64,000 nt of DNA. Origin: Halobacteria archaeon AArc-dxtr1. Lineage in GTDB: Archaea > Halobacteriota > Halobacteria > Halobacteriales > Natrialbaceae. The notes below the pieces were generated by a model. It ran no database searches. It saw nothing but the letters and a program-made list of their open reading frames with translations, and was not told where the DNA came from. The position numbers were made by a program, and so were the translations under genes. Below are positions 43,134-50,506 of the stretch, in pieces; position 1 is the stretch's first letter, and each line of letters begins with the position of its first letter. The stretch covers positions 668,217 through 732,216 of the forward strand of contig JAOPJY010000001.1 in assembly GCA_025517425.1 (NCBI GenBank), given 5' to 3'.

Positions 43134-43724
43134 ATGTGGCCTTGGGAACATGCAATCATGGGGTACGTCGCGTACTCGCTTCTCTCTCGCGTCGTTTACC
43201 GGGACACTCCGGGTGGACTCGACGCATTTGCAGCCGTCTTCGCGTCGGTGCTCCCCGATCTAATCGACAAGCCACTGGCCTGGGAGTTCGGCGTCTTCGA
43301 CGGTGGGTACGCGATTGGCCACTCGATATTTTTCGCCGTCCCGCTCGCAATCGCGGTCGGCGTGCTCGCTCGGGAACGCGGGCGCCCGCGGTCGGGACTG
43401 GCGTTCGGGCTCGGGTACCTGCTTCACCTGCCCGCAGATGTCGTCGACGCGTACCTGCGCGAAGACGTGGTTCTCGTCGAACTGATGCTGTGGCCGGTCG
43501 CGACCGTCGGCGACGGCGGACACAACCACGGGTTCCAAGCGTACGTCGAGATCTTACTCGGCGGCTACCTGGATAACCTCCTCTCGGGCGATCCGTCGAC
43601 GTATCTCCTGGCACAGGTCGGACTCGGGATCGCCGCCCTGTTGCTGTGGCTCGCCGATGGCGCCCCAGTTCTCCGGGAGTTCGTCGAAACCGTCACCCAA
43701 ACCAGACGGAGGCTTCACGGCTGA
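43134..43724 (+). CDS. DUF457/LexA-binding-type membrane hydrolase
   Basis: A 196-residue membrane protein, starting MWPWEHAIMGYVAYS. It has about four to five hydrophobic segments and several conserved His residues (EHAIMGY, IGHSIFF, LHLPADVV, GGHNHGF), the layout of the DUF457 family annotated as metal-dependent membrane hydrolases. Similar proteins in bacteria are linked to DNA-damage response and cell-envelope function but have no shown reaction. It has 195 bases of upstream sequence to the hisD start. Confidence 0.78.
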   Translation: MWPWEHAIMGYVAYSLLSRVVYRDTPGGLDAFAAVFASVLPDLIDKPLAWEFGVFDGGYAIGHSIFFAVPLAIAVGVLARERGRPRSGLAFGLGYLLHLPADVVDAYLREDVVLVELMLWPVATVGDGGHNHGFQAYVEILLGGYLDNLLSGDPSTYLLAQVGLGIAALLLWLADGAPVLREFVETVTQTRRRLHG

Positions 43725-43824
43725 TTCAGGGGCCGACGCCGGCATTTTCCGAGACAGAAAATAGGCCAGTGATATTACCATCTGCTGGCGAGACGGTGCT
43801 GGTGGAGACGGGTCGTCCCGCCTC

Positions 43825-43846
43825 CGCCCGATCACACGATCGGGCG
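43825..43846. terminator. GC-rich hairpin after the DUF457 gene
   Basis: Arms CGCCCGATC (43825-43833) and GATCGGGCG (43838-43846) pair perfectly, giving a 9-base stem with a 4-base loop. It lies about 100 bases past the stop of the DUF457 gene. No U-tract follows, and archaeal termination rarely needs hairpins, so a terminator role is uncertain. Confidence 0.35.
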
Positions 43847-44000
43847 CCTCTGACATTCCGACGCTAGCCGACGAGGACCGATCACCGTCACCGGCCGAGA
43901 CAGATTGTGGTCGACAGGCTCCGCTGGCGCAACTGAAAAGCGATCACATCCTGCGCTGCGATCCCAGGGGTGTACGGCGTGTTTTTGGGACCGGACGTGG

Positions 44001-44312
44001 TCAATGGCGACCGTACAGCGAGTACATAATCGTGAGCAGGCCAAGCAGCCGGCTCACGTTTTCCAGAAGGGCCGTCGCGACCCGGTTGGTCCCGACGAGG
44101 GTGGTGAGTCCGACGTTGAGCAGGAAGGGAACAGCTGTCAGCAACAAGAGGCCGATCGCGAGATAGAGCATCGATGAACTATCGTTTCGCCGGTATCCTC
44201 GGTAGGCCTGGTAGGCGATTACTGTCCCGACCAGCGCCACGAGAAACAGCGTGCCGACCGTCAGGACGTCGAGCAGCGGTGCCTCGTCGACGCGAACGAC
44301 GTCGGTGCTCAT
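44001..44312 (-). CDS. Membrane protein of the DUF7521 type, paired with a winged-helix gene
   Basis: A 103-residue protein with three hydrophobic segments: VGTLFLVALVGTVIAYQAY, LYLAIGLLLLTAVPFLLNVG and TALLENVSRLLGLLTIMYSLYG. It overlaps the upstream winged-helix gene by four bases (44309-44312), a coupling seen for DUF7521 proteins in Halobacteria. The pair may form a membrane-linked regulatory unit. I do not know the function. Confidence 0.75.
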   Translation of the reverse strand: MSTDVVRVDEAPLLDVLTVGTLFLVALVGTVIAYQAYRGYRRNDSSSMLYLAIGLLLLTAVPFLLNVGLTTLVGTNRVATALLENVSRLLGLLTIMYSLYGRH

Positions 44313-44656
44313 CGCAGTTCCTCCCACATCGTGGTGAATCGGTCCGCGACGTCTTCCTCGCGGTAGCTGACTTCGTAGCTGAATTCGCCCTCATCGAGTG
44401 ACAGCTCGAAGCCGTCTAAGTTCGCCCGGTAGACGCTGTAGTGGTTGCCGTCCGATGCGAGGTTCGTCTCTTCGGTGACGAGCCGACACCCCTCGAGGGT
44501 CTCGAGGCGCCGGTAGATCGTGGGAAGCGACGCGTCACAGCGTTCGCTCAGGGTGCTGGCAGACATGGGTTCGACGCTCGTCTCGGTGAGGATCGCCCGT
44601 GCGTACTCGTCGTCTAAAATGTCGAGCAACGTCGAAAGATCGCACTCCTCACTCAC
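44309..44656 (-). CDS. ArsR-type winged-helix regulator
   Basis: A 115-residue DNA-binding protein. It shows a winged-helix pattern: DILDDEYARAILTETSVEPMSASTLSERCDASLPTIYRRLETLEGCRLV, with SLPTIYRRL as the recognition helix and a Tyr/Asp-rich wing. The start is GTG. Its target is unknown; autoregulation of itself and the paired DUF7521 gene is plausible. It is divergent from the redoxin gene. Confidence 0.85.
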   Translation of the reverse strand: MSEECDLSTLLDILDDEYARAILTETSVEPMSASTLSERCDASLPTIYRRLETLEGCRLVTEETNLASDGNHYSVYRANLDGFELSLDEGEFSYEVSYREEDVADRFTTMWEELR

Positions 44657-44795
44657 TGCTGACCAATCGTTGCTACATAACCATCAAAAGGGATCCGGTT
44701 TTTCTGCGTCAGAACACGCGCCAGCCCATCGGTTCGCCACGCTGTCTCCCGGGGAGCGATGGATCTATCTATTCATAACCCGACGTGTGGGTCGT

Positions 44796-45371
44796 ATGGA
44801 ACGCCGCGAGCTACTCGTCGGCGGTGCCGGGCTGGCAGCGCTGGCAAGCGGCGCCGCATTCGCCGTGACCCGTCGCTCGGGGTCGACGACGAACGGCGAC
44901 GACGAAGTGGCCGGGGACGACGAAAACGGGGAGCCCAACCCACCGTTCGAGCTCCGGACTATCGATCCGGACGACGACACTGTGACCGTCCCTGACCAGG
45001 AGGGTGTCAGCGTGGTAAACGTCACCAGGAGCCACTGTCCAACGGGAGAAGGGCAGATTGAAACGCTTTCTTCGGTTGCCAGCGATCTCCGCGAGGACGG
45101 AATCGAGGATGTACAGTTGGTGACGGTCGCAGACATGAGTGCCAGTCCAGACGAGGCCGATTTCCGAGAGTGGTGGGACGACACTGACGGCGACTGGACG
45201 CTGGCACTTGACGCAGACGATGTCGTCGCCGACTACTACAGAATTGAGGACCTACCGACGACGGTCGTGATAGACCGCGAAGGATCGATCCACTGGCGAG
45301 GCGAGGGGTCGCTTGGAAGCGGAACGGTTTCGACGCGTATCCGAGAACTCGTCGAGTCGGACGAGAGCTGA
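44796..45371 (+). CDS. Exported redoxin/TlpA-like protein with a single active-site Cys
   Basis: A 191-residue protein with an N-terminal hydrophobic anchor (MERRELLVGGAGLAALASGAAFAV) and an acidic linker to about residue 50. The thioredoxin fold covers the remainder, with VVNVTRSHCPTGEGQI in the active-site position: the usual CxxC is reduced to one Cys (His-Cys-Pro-Thr). The cis-Pro loop is DLPTTVVIDREG. A single-Cys site suggests mixed disulfide or copper chemistry rather than normal dithiol exchange, as in some SCO-like proteins. ATG at 44796 is the natural start. Confidence 0.8.
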   Translation: MERRELLVGGAGLAALASGAAFAVTRRSGSTTNGDDEVAGDDENGEPNPPFELRTIDPDDDTVTVPDQEGVSVVNVTRSHCPTGEGQIETLSSVASDLREDGIEDVQLVTVADMSASPDEADFREWWDDTDGDWTLALDADDVVADYYRIEDLPTTVVIDREGSIHWRGEGSLGSGTVSTRIRELVESDES

Positions 45372-45466
45372 CGAGCCGTACTCGACCCACGCGATCCGTC
45401 CGGTTTTCCTGACGTATCAGCCGATCACCGTGAGCCGTTTATGCGGAGTGAGAACGTATCACACAT

Positions 45467-45763
45467 ATGGCCAGCAAAATGCACAGGATGGACGCACAGG
45501 TCCGTGGAATCGATCGCGAGACACTCGCATTTACCGTCCCTCTCGTCGGACAGATCGTCGGTTCGATCGTCCTGCTGATCGGGCTCTTTCAGGGCGGGCT
45601 GACGGCGCTGACGGTCCTCGGCGGTGGCATAATTCTGGCGAGCATCGCCGGGTTGGCCGCGTCAGTGGTCGCCAGCGAACCGACAGACGAACACTCACGG
45701 TCGGACCGCCGTTCGGTGGTCACCCTCGGACGAGCAGCAATTCGTCAGCGTCTCCAGCGGTGA
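45467..45763 (+). CDS. Small membrane protein, two transmembrane segments
   Basis: A 98-residue protein with two hydrophobic segments (about residues 23-42 and 46-67) in LVGQIVGSIVLLIGLFQGG and LTVLGGGIILASIAGLAAS. The termini are polar and the C-terminus ends in basic RQRLQR. I do not recognise it. It starts at ATG 45467 and converges with the 58-residue gene downstream. Confidence 0.55.
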   Translation: MASKMHRMDAQVRGIDRETLAFTVPLVGQIVGSIVLLIGLFQGGLTALTVLGGGIILASIAGLAASVVASEPTDEHSRSDRRSVVTLGRAAIRQRLQR

Positions 45764-45793
45764 GTCAGGTGACGACGCCGAACGCTCGTGGCG

Positions 45794-45970
45794 TTAGTCG
45801 GGAGCGACGGAGTCGGTACGGATCATCCGATACCGAAATCCCAGATACACGAGGACGAACCCGAACGTGAGCGCGAAGAGCAACTCGCCGGCCCAGATCG
45901 AATACCCCAGTGCGATGACGTTGAGTGCTATTCCAGCGGCGTAGATCGGCGCGAGTTTCTCGGTGTTCAT
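45794..45970 (-). CDS. 58-residue membrane protein
   Basis: An ATG-initiated minus-strand gene of 58 codons. The encoded peptide has two hydrophobic stretches, APIYAAGIALNVIALGYSIW (residues 7-26) and ELLFALTFGFVLVYLGF (29-45), then a polar tail ending in APD. The codon choice is GC-biased like neighbours. It lies 30 bases from the stop of a plus-strand small membrane gene, so both are convergent. Function unknown; it may be a small membrane peptide. Confidence 0.6.
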   Translation of the reverse strand: MNTEKLAPIYAAGIALNVIALGYSIWAGELLFALTFGFVLVYLGFRYRMIRTDSVAPD

Positions 45971-46202
45971 GCGAGGCGTCTACGGCCGACGTTCGAACGG
46001 CGAGACCGAGACTCTGTCGTTACGGAATAGACTATCTGCTCCGACGGAACCACGGAACCACCTCTACCGTCCCGCACACTGACTCGTAGCCCACTGATAG
46101 TCAGATTATTCTCGGGATCTCGGCCGCCAATAAGGGGTGTGGAAGCCACATCTGATCGTTCACGTTCAAATATGTACACCACCTCTGCGTGCGGTTCACA
46201 GG

Positions 46203-46209
46203 GTTTATA
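46203..46209 (+). promoter_or_regulatory. TATA-like box of the HalOD1 gene
   Basis: The sequence tttatat lies about 26-32 bases upstream of the ATG at 46235. This is the normal distance for a leaderless haloarchaeal promoter. Confidence 0.55.
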
Positions 46210-46210
46210 T

Positions 46211-46226
46211 CTCATCATGTGATGAG
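46211..46226. promoter_or_regulatory. Palindromic candidate operator of the HalOD1 gene
   Basis: CTCATCA-TG-TGATGAG is a perfect 7-base inverted repeat with a 2-base spacer. It lies between the TATA-like box and the ATG at 46235, so a bound protein would block initiation. The binder is unknown. Confidence 0.5.
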
Positions 46227-46234
46227 TGCGCCCA

Positions 46235-46513
46235 ATGCTACTCTCAGTAGACCGATCGGACGAAAGTGGGCGATATCAACCGTTGAGCTTCGAGGTGATT
46301 GCCGCGGTTGCCGAGAAGGAGGGGATCGATCCAATGGAGATCGAGCCACCCGAGTACGATGCGCTCTACGACGTCGTCAACCCGGAGGCACTCGACGCGC
46401 TGTTTGCCCCACGTGAAGACGGCACACCTCGCGGAAGCGGGCAGATCGAATTTACCTACTGTGGGTACGATATCGTCGTCAGTAGCGATGGGACCGTCGA
46501 CATTCGCGACTGA
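46235..46513 (+). CDS. HalOD1 output-domain protein
   Basis: A 92-residue stand-alone HalOD1 domain, a haloarchaeal domain usually found as the output of signalling proteins. It starts MLLSVDRSDESG (ATG at 46235; a GTG three codons earlier is less likely). The middle LSFEVIAAVAEKEGIDPMEI and the end GQIEFTYCGYDIVVSSDGTV fit the domain. It is preceded by a TATA-like box and a palindrome, and its stop lies 6 bases from the convergent nuclease gene. Confidence 0.82.
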   Translation: MLLSVDRSDESGRYQPLSFEVIAAVAEKEGIDPMEIEPPEYDALYDVVNPEALDALFAPREDGTPRGSGQIEFTYCGYDIVVSSDGTVDIRD

Positions 46514-46519
46514 GTCACA

Positions 46520-47287
46520 TTAGCGTACGTCCCCATCTCTCGGTCCGGCGATCGCTTCGAAGACCGACCGGTGGAGGCGATTCGAAACGATCTCCATCAC
46601 CGTCTGCAGGTTCTCCGTATCGGCCCGGTTGTACGCAACGAGCGTCTCGAGAGCACCCTCGTCGCCGCGTTCGTACTCTCGCCAGAGGCGCACCGCGTCC
46701 CGGCCGGTGATGTCGGGGCGGTCACGTTCGATCCCAAGGTCGCGCTCGATCCGTTTCAACCCGCCATCGAGTCCGAGGCTCTGACAGGAGTACATGAGGT
46801 CGACGTGCGGTGTCGAGGCGTCCACGTCGTAACACTCCTCGAGAAACGGGACGTCGAAACGCTTGCCGTTGAAGGTGACGAGTAGCGAGGCGGCGTCGAG
46901 TTCGGCCTGTAGGCGACTCCGTTCTAGGTCATCGCCACGAACCAGCGTCGTCATCTCGCCGCCGCGATAGACGCTGACGGTGGTCACGTCGTTGCACGTC
47001 GCATCGAGCCCAGTCGTCTCGATGTCCAGAAAGCACGCCTCGGAACGGGCATTCTCGTAGAGTCGCCACTGGCTCGACGTGGGCAGCGATTCGGCGAAAA
47101 AGGCGAGGTTATCCTGCTCGAGGTGTCGACGCCCTTCCGCGATGAACTGATCGATCCGGTCGGCCAGCGTCTCGCCGACGACGCTGCCGTCGAACTCGTC
47201 CCAGTGAGTGATGCCGTGCTCCCAGAGCCGGCGCTCGGTCGCTTCGCCGACGCCGGGTACCGGGATGAAACTGTTCTCGATTCGCAT
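46520..47287 (-). CDS. RNase H-fold exonuclease-like protein (YprB type)
   Basis: A 255-residue protein. The first 70 residues, MRIENSFIPVPGVGEATERRLWEHGITHWDEF, resemble a helix-hairpin-helix. The rest is a 3'-5' exonuclease-like fold, with CFLDIETTGL (acidic DxE motif), LLVTFNGKRFDVPFL and YNRADTENL (late Asp), as in YprB. These carry the DEDD-type metal-binding acids. It may process RNA or single-stranded DNA. The true start is MRIENSF at 47287; the upstream in-frame stretch overlaps an intergenic region. Confidence 0.85.
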   Translation of the reverse strand: MRIENSFIPVPGVGEATERRLWEHGITHWDEFDGSVVGETLADRIDQFIAEGRRHLEQDNLAFFAESLPTSSQWRLYENARSEACFLDIETTGLDATCNDVTTVSVYRGGEMTTLVRGDDLERSRLQAELDAASLLVTFNGKRFDVPFLEECYDVDASTPHVDLMYSCQSLGLDGGLKRIERDLGIERDRPDITGRDAVRLWREYERGDEGALETLVAYNRADTENLQTVMEIVSNRLHRSVFEAIAGPRDGDVR

Positions 47288-47328
47288 ACCAACTCGGGGG
47301 TGTTCCGCCGATAAAAGCGCTTGGAAGC

Positions 47329-47988
47329 CTACTCCCTCACCGGAATCCAGCCGCTGCTGGCGTCCTCGTCCCGAAGGTGCCAGCGCTGCTCGTACCCCGT
47401 TTCGCTCGCACGCACGTCGACCGTCGCATCGAACAGCGGCTCGAACAGCGACACGAGCTCGTCGTCGGAGTCGACATCTATGTGGACGTGGCCCATGCCG
47501 GCGGCGTGTTTGACCCGCGACGTGACCGCGTGAAGGAGGCGAAACAGCCCCTCGACGTCGTGGGCAGCTGTCGCCGCCTCGAGGCCGTCTATGCACACGC
47601 GAAGCTGCCCTGCCGAAACGCCACCCGCCTGCTCGTCGAATCCGTCGACCGCCGTGACGATCTCGGCCCCGAGACGGCCAAGCGGGTCACCCCCATCCGT
47701 CTCGCGGTCGACGATTGCGGCGTACGAAAGTGTCTGCGTACGAGTTGCGTCGGCGTGGCCATCAGTCAGAGCGGCGCGCCCGTCCCCCGCTTCGCCCGTC
47801 GGATCCAGTGAGACGAACAGTCGATACCGGGGTCGGCACGTCGAATCTCCGTCGAGCCGGCGACAGAGCACGTCGTGTCGCGTCGTCTCGCCGACCAGTA
47901 ACACGTTGCTGCCGCCCGCTTTGAGCGAATCGAGCGCTCGTGCGAACGAGAGTTTCTCACGGGCGACATCCTCTCGGTCGGACTCCAT
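47329..47988 (-). CDS. DUF7504-type RecA-fold protein
   Basis: A 219-residue protein of a family common in Halobacteria. It carries GGSNVLLVGETTRHDVLC near the N-terminus, which resembles a degenerate P-loop region, and later IDGLEAATAAHDVEGLFRLLHAVTSRVKHAAGMGHVHIDVD, a RecA-like order. No ATPase motif is fully conserved, so nucleotide binding is uncertain. Two starts are possible (48024 or 47988); 47988 leaves room for both divergent promoters. It is divergent from the coiled-coil gene. Confidence 0.6.
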   Translation of the reverse strand: MESDREDVAREKLSFARALDSLKAGGSNVLLVGETTRHDVLCRRLDGDSTCRPRYRLFVSLDPTGEAGDGRAALTDGHADATRTQTLSYAAIVDRETDGGDPLGRLGAEIVTAVDGFDEQAGGVSAGQLRVCIDGLEAATAAHDVEGLFRLLHAVTSRVKHAAGMGHVHIDVDSDDELVSLFEPLFDATVDVRASETGYEQRWHLRDEDASSGWIPVRE

Positions 47989-48084
47989 TGGAACCGAGAG
48001 GATGTTGTACTGACACAATAACATTGTGATAGACCTCGCGCAATGGACCCTCAGCTTTTCACGTCCGCCTTCGTAGGTGGGCGT

Positions 48085-48861
48085 ATGACCGACCGAGACG
48101 ACGAACTGGAAGTAGCGATCCAGGAGCTCGCCGGGGCCGTCGAAGAGCTTCGTGTCACGCTCGAATCCCAGCGTCGATCGCCCGTCCGGGCACCGATGCC
48201 GAGTGACCTCTTTCGCGTCGCCGACGAACTCGCAATTCCCGCCGCGCTTGCCGTTCTCAAGGCCAACGTCCGCGCACTCGAGGCGTTCCAGCGCGGGCTC
48301 AAGCTGGTTCGAACCGAGCGTGAGGCTCGCGATCGTTCACAGGCTGTTGCGACCGAAACCAGTCGTCGGGCCGAAGAGCTTCGCCAAACCACCGTCTCAC
48401 AGCTCGACCGCGCACTCTCGGAACTCCAGCGCGCGGTTTCAGCGGGCTCGCTTCCCGCCGACGATCGAGCCCACGACTTGCTGGCAGAGGCCCAGCAACT
48501 TCGCGACGACGTCGATCGGCGGCTCCAGAAAGCGGGCGACGACGCCGACTCGAAGTTCGCGGACGTCGCCGAGGACGACAGCCAGACCGAATCGAGAGAC
48601 AGCTACACGATCGAGATCGACGACGGTAGTTCGGAGGCAAACGACTCACACGTAGACGTCGACGCGGAACTCGAAACGCTTAAAGACCGCTACGGCACCG
48701 ACGATCCCGAGCGAGAAGACGGCGATGATGACGACAATTCGGCGTCGCACGATCCCGAAGACCAACCCGATACCACCGCTGGTGCTGCGAGTGGCGGCAA
48801 GGAAGACGACCGGGACGAATCGGACGACAGCGACGGCGGTCAGACCGGCTCGAACCGGTAG
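48085..48861 (+). CDS. Haloarchaeal coiled-coil protein (DUF7547-like)
   Basis: A 258-residue protein. The first 190 residues are mainly helical with heptad-like leucine spacing (QELAGAVEELRVTLESQ, LKANVRALEAFQRGLKLV, SQLDRALSELQRAV). The last 60 residues are extremely acidic (DDDDNSASHDPEDQPDTT) and probably disordered. Domains of this layout suggest a structural or scaffold role. No enzyme motif is present. The stop overlaps the end of the OB-fold gene by 22 bases on the opposite strand. Confidence 0.65.
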   Translation: MTDRDDELEVAIQELAGAVEELRVTLESQRRSPVRAPMPSDLFRVADELAIPAALAVLKANVRALEAFQRGLKLVRTEREARDRSQAVATETSRRAEELRQTTVSQLDRALSELQRAVSAGSLPADDRAHDLLAEAQQLRDDVDRRLQKAGDDADSKFADVAEDDSQTESRDSYTIEIDDGSSEANDSHVDVDAELETLKDRYGTDDPEREDGDDDDNSASHDPEDQPDTTAGAASGGKEDDRDESDDSDGGQTGSNR

Positions 48862-49271
48862 CCGTCCCACTCCTGGCTCTCAGGTACCTTGATCCCGGCC
48901 TCGGGATCACGCAACTCCTCGACGTAGACCGGTCTGACCTCGTCACCGACCTCAACCTCGTCGGTCGTCACCTGGCCAATCGCTCGGACTGGCTCGCCGT
49001 CGTCCGAATCGTCATCAGGAACCTCGAACTCCACGATCGCGATCGTGTTCGGCGCACGGACGCCTGGCGGCGTTGCCGTGCTGGTCGTCCAGGTGACGAC
49101 CTCCGCGGTGTACTCACTCAGGTCGATCGTCTCGACGGGCTCGGAACCGTCGGGGCCGATCGGATGGACGGGGTAGCTGATCGATCCGTCAGCGTACCGG
49201 GCTGCCGCCATCGGCGGCTGTTCGTTTGTGTTCTCCTCGCCACCGTCTCCGGAAGGTCCACGGTCGCTCAT
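48840..49271 (-). CDS. DUF35/OB-fold partner protein of a thiolase, no zinc cysteines
   Basis: A 143-residue protein of the DUF35 OB-fold group that pairs with thiolases in archaeal acyl-CoA and isoprenoid metabolism. The first 20 residues are disordered. The OB-fold shows EVVTWTTSTATPPGVRAPNTIAIVEFEV and the later VGDEVRPVYVEEL. The N-terminal zinc-ribbon Cys motif usual in these partners is absent. It overlaps the thiolase gene by four bases (49268-49271) and is coupled to it. Confidence 0.82.
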   Translation of the reverse strand: MSDRGPSGDGGEENTNEQPPMAAARYADGSISYPVHPIGPDGSEPVETIDLSEYTAEVVTWTTSTATPPGVRAPNTIAIVEFEVPDDDSDDGEPVRAIGQVTTDEVEVGDEVRPVYVEELRDPEAGIKVPESQEWDGYRFEPV

Positions 49272-50422
49272 GCTGGTGCCTCCATGATGGTGGTGATAAC
49301 ACAGTTGCCAAAGCCACCCACGTTACAACAGAGGCCGACCTCGGCATCGACCTGTCGGGGACCGGCCTCGCCAACGAGTTGCTCGTAGATCTCGACGCCC
49401 TGAGCGACGCCACTGGCGCCTAAGGGGTGGCCCTTCGACTTGAGCCCGCCGGAGGTGTTGATCGGCAACTCGGCGTCGCGCTCGGTGTCGCCGGCCTCGA
49501 CGCGCTTCCAGGCCTCACCCTGTTCTGCGAAGCCAAGCCCCTCCATCTGGAGGAATTCGAGGATGGTAAACATATCGTGAAGCTCCGCGACGTCGATATC
49601 CTCGGGCCCGTAACCGCTCATCTCGTAGGCCCCCTGGCCGCTATCGACGACGCCGTTCATCACCGTCGGGTCGGCGCGCTCGTGGACGACGTGAGTGTCC
49701 GTCGCGCCATCGACGCCGGCGATCACCGCGTACTCGTCTGTATACTCCTTGGCGACGGATTCCGGACAGAACAGCAACGCGGCGCTGCCGTCGGTAATTG
49801 GGCAGAAGTCGTACAAGCGGAGTGGATCCGCGACGATCGGCGAGTCGAGGATCGTCTCGACGTCGACTTCCTTCCGGAACTGCGCGTGGGGGTTGTCCAC
49901 GCCGTTCTTGTGGTTCTTCTGTGCCACTTTCGCCAGACTCTCTCGGGGCGCGTCGAACCGTTCGAGATAGTGGCGAGCGGTCATTCCCGCAAACGAGGGT
50001 AGCGTCACGCCGTGTTTGTACTCCGCCGGGTGGGTGATCGAGGCGATAACGTCCGTCGACTCCGCCGTCGTCCGGTGGGTCATCTTCTCGCCGCCGATCA
50101 GCAGCGTCATCTCGCTCGTCCCACTCGCAATCGAGCGGTAGGCGGCGAAGATCCCCGCCCCACCGCTCGAACTCGTCTGGTCGATGCGCTCGGTGTACGC
50201 CGGCAGCGCCCCCAGATCGTGGGCGACAGCGTTCATGATCCCGCCCTGTCCCTCGAACTCGCCGCTGGCCATGTTCGAGACGTAGAGGTGGTCGAGCGCG
50301 TTCGGTTCGACTCCGGCGTCGTCGAGGCAGGCCGCCCCCGCCTCCGACAGTAACTCTCGAATCCAGGCGTCTCGCTGCCCGAACTGGGTCATCGAGGCGC
50401 CGATGATCGCGACACGTTCCAT
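49268..50422 (-). CDS. Thiolase-family protein with Ser in place of the nucleophile Cys
   Basis: A 384-residue thiolase-superfamily protein. The segment aligned to the active-site loop C-A-S-G-G reads SSSGG (residues 84-88), so the catalytic Cys is replaced by Ser84. The conserved His loop GGLKSKGHPLGASG is intact, and the C-terminus has an unusual GGFGNC with Cys374. Loss of the nucleophile argues against normal thiolysis; it may bind acyl-CoA, act in a partner complex, or be inactive. It is coupled to the OB-fold partner gene. Confidence 0.85.
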   Translation of the reverse strand: MERVAIIGASMTQFGQRDAWIRELLSEAGAACLDDAGVEPNALDHLYVSNMASGEFEGQGGIMNAVAHDLGALPAYTERIDQTSSSGGAGIFAAYRSIASGTSEMTLLIGGEKMTHRTTAESTDVIASITHPAEYKHGVTLPSFAGMTARHYLERFDAPRESLAKVAQKNHKNGVDNPHAQFRKEVDVETILDSPIVADPLRLYDFCPITDGSAALLFCPESVAKEYTDEYAVIAGVDGATDTHVVHERADPTVMNGVVDSGQGAYEMSGYGPEDIDVAELHDMFTILEFLQMEGLGFAEQGEAWKRVEAGDTERDAELPINTSGGLKSKGHPLGASGVAQGVEIYEQLVGEAGPRQVDAEVGLCCNVGGFGNCVITTIMEAPA

Positions 50423-50506
50423 ACGCCGATACTCTCGACGGAGTGATTTATACGTATTGCCAGCGCGGGGACAGCCCGCCTCCGTAACCGCCGATGCCTG
50501 CGCTGT

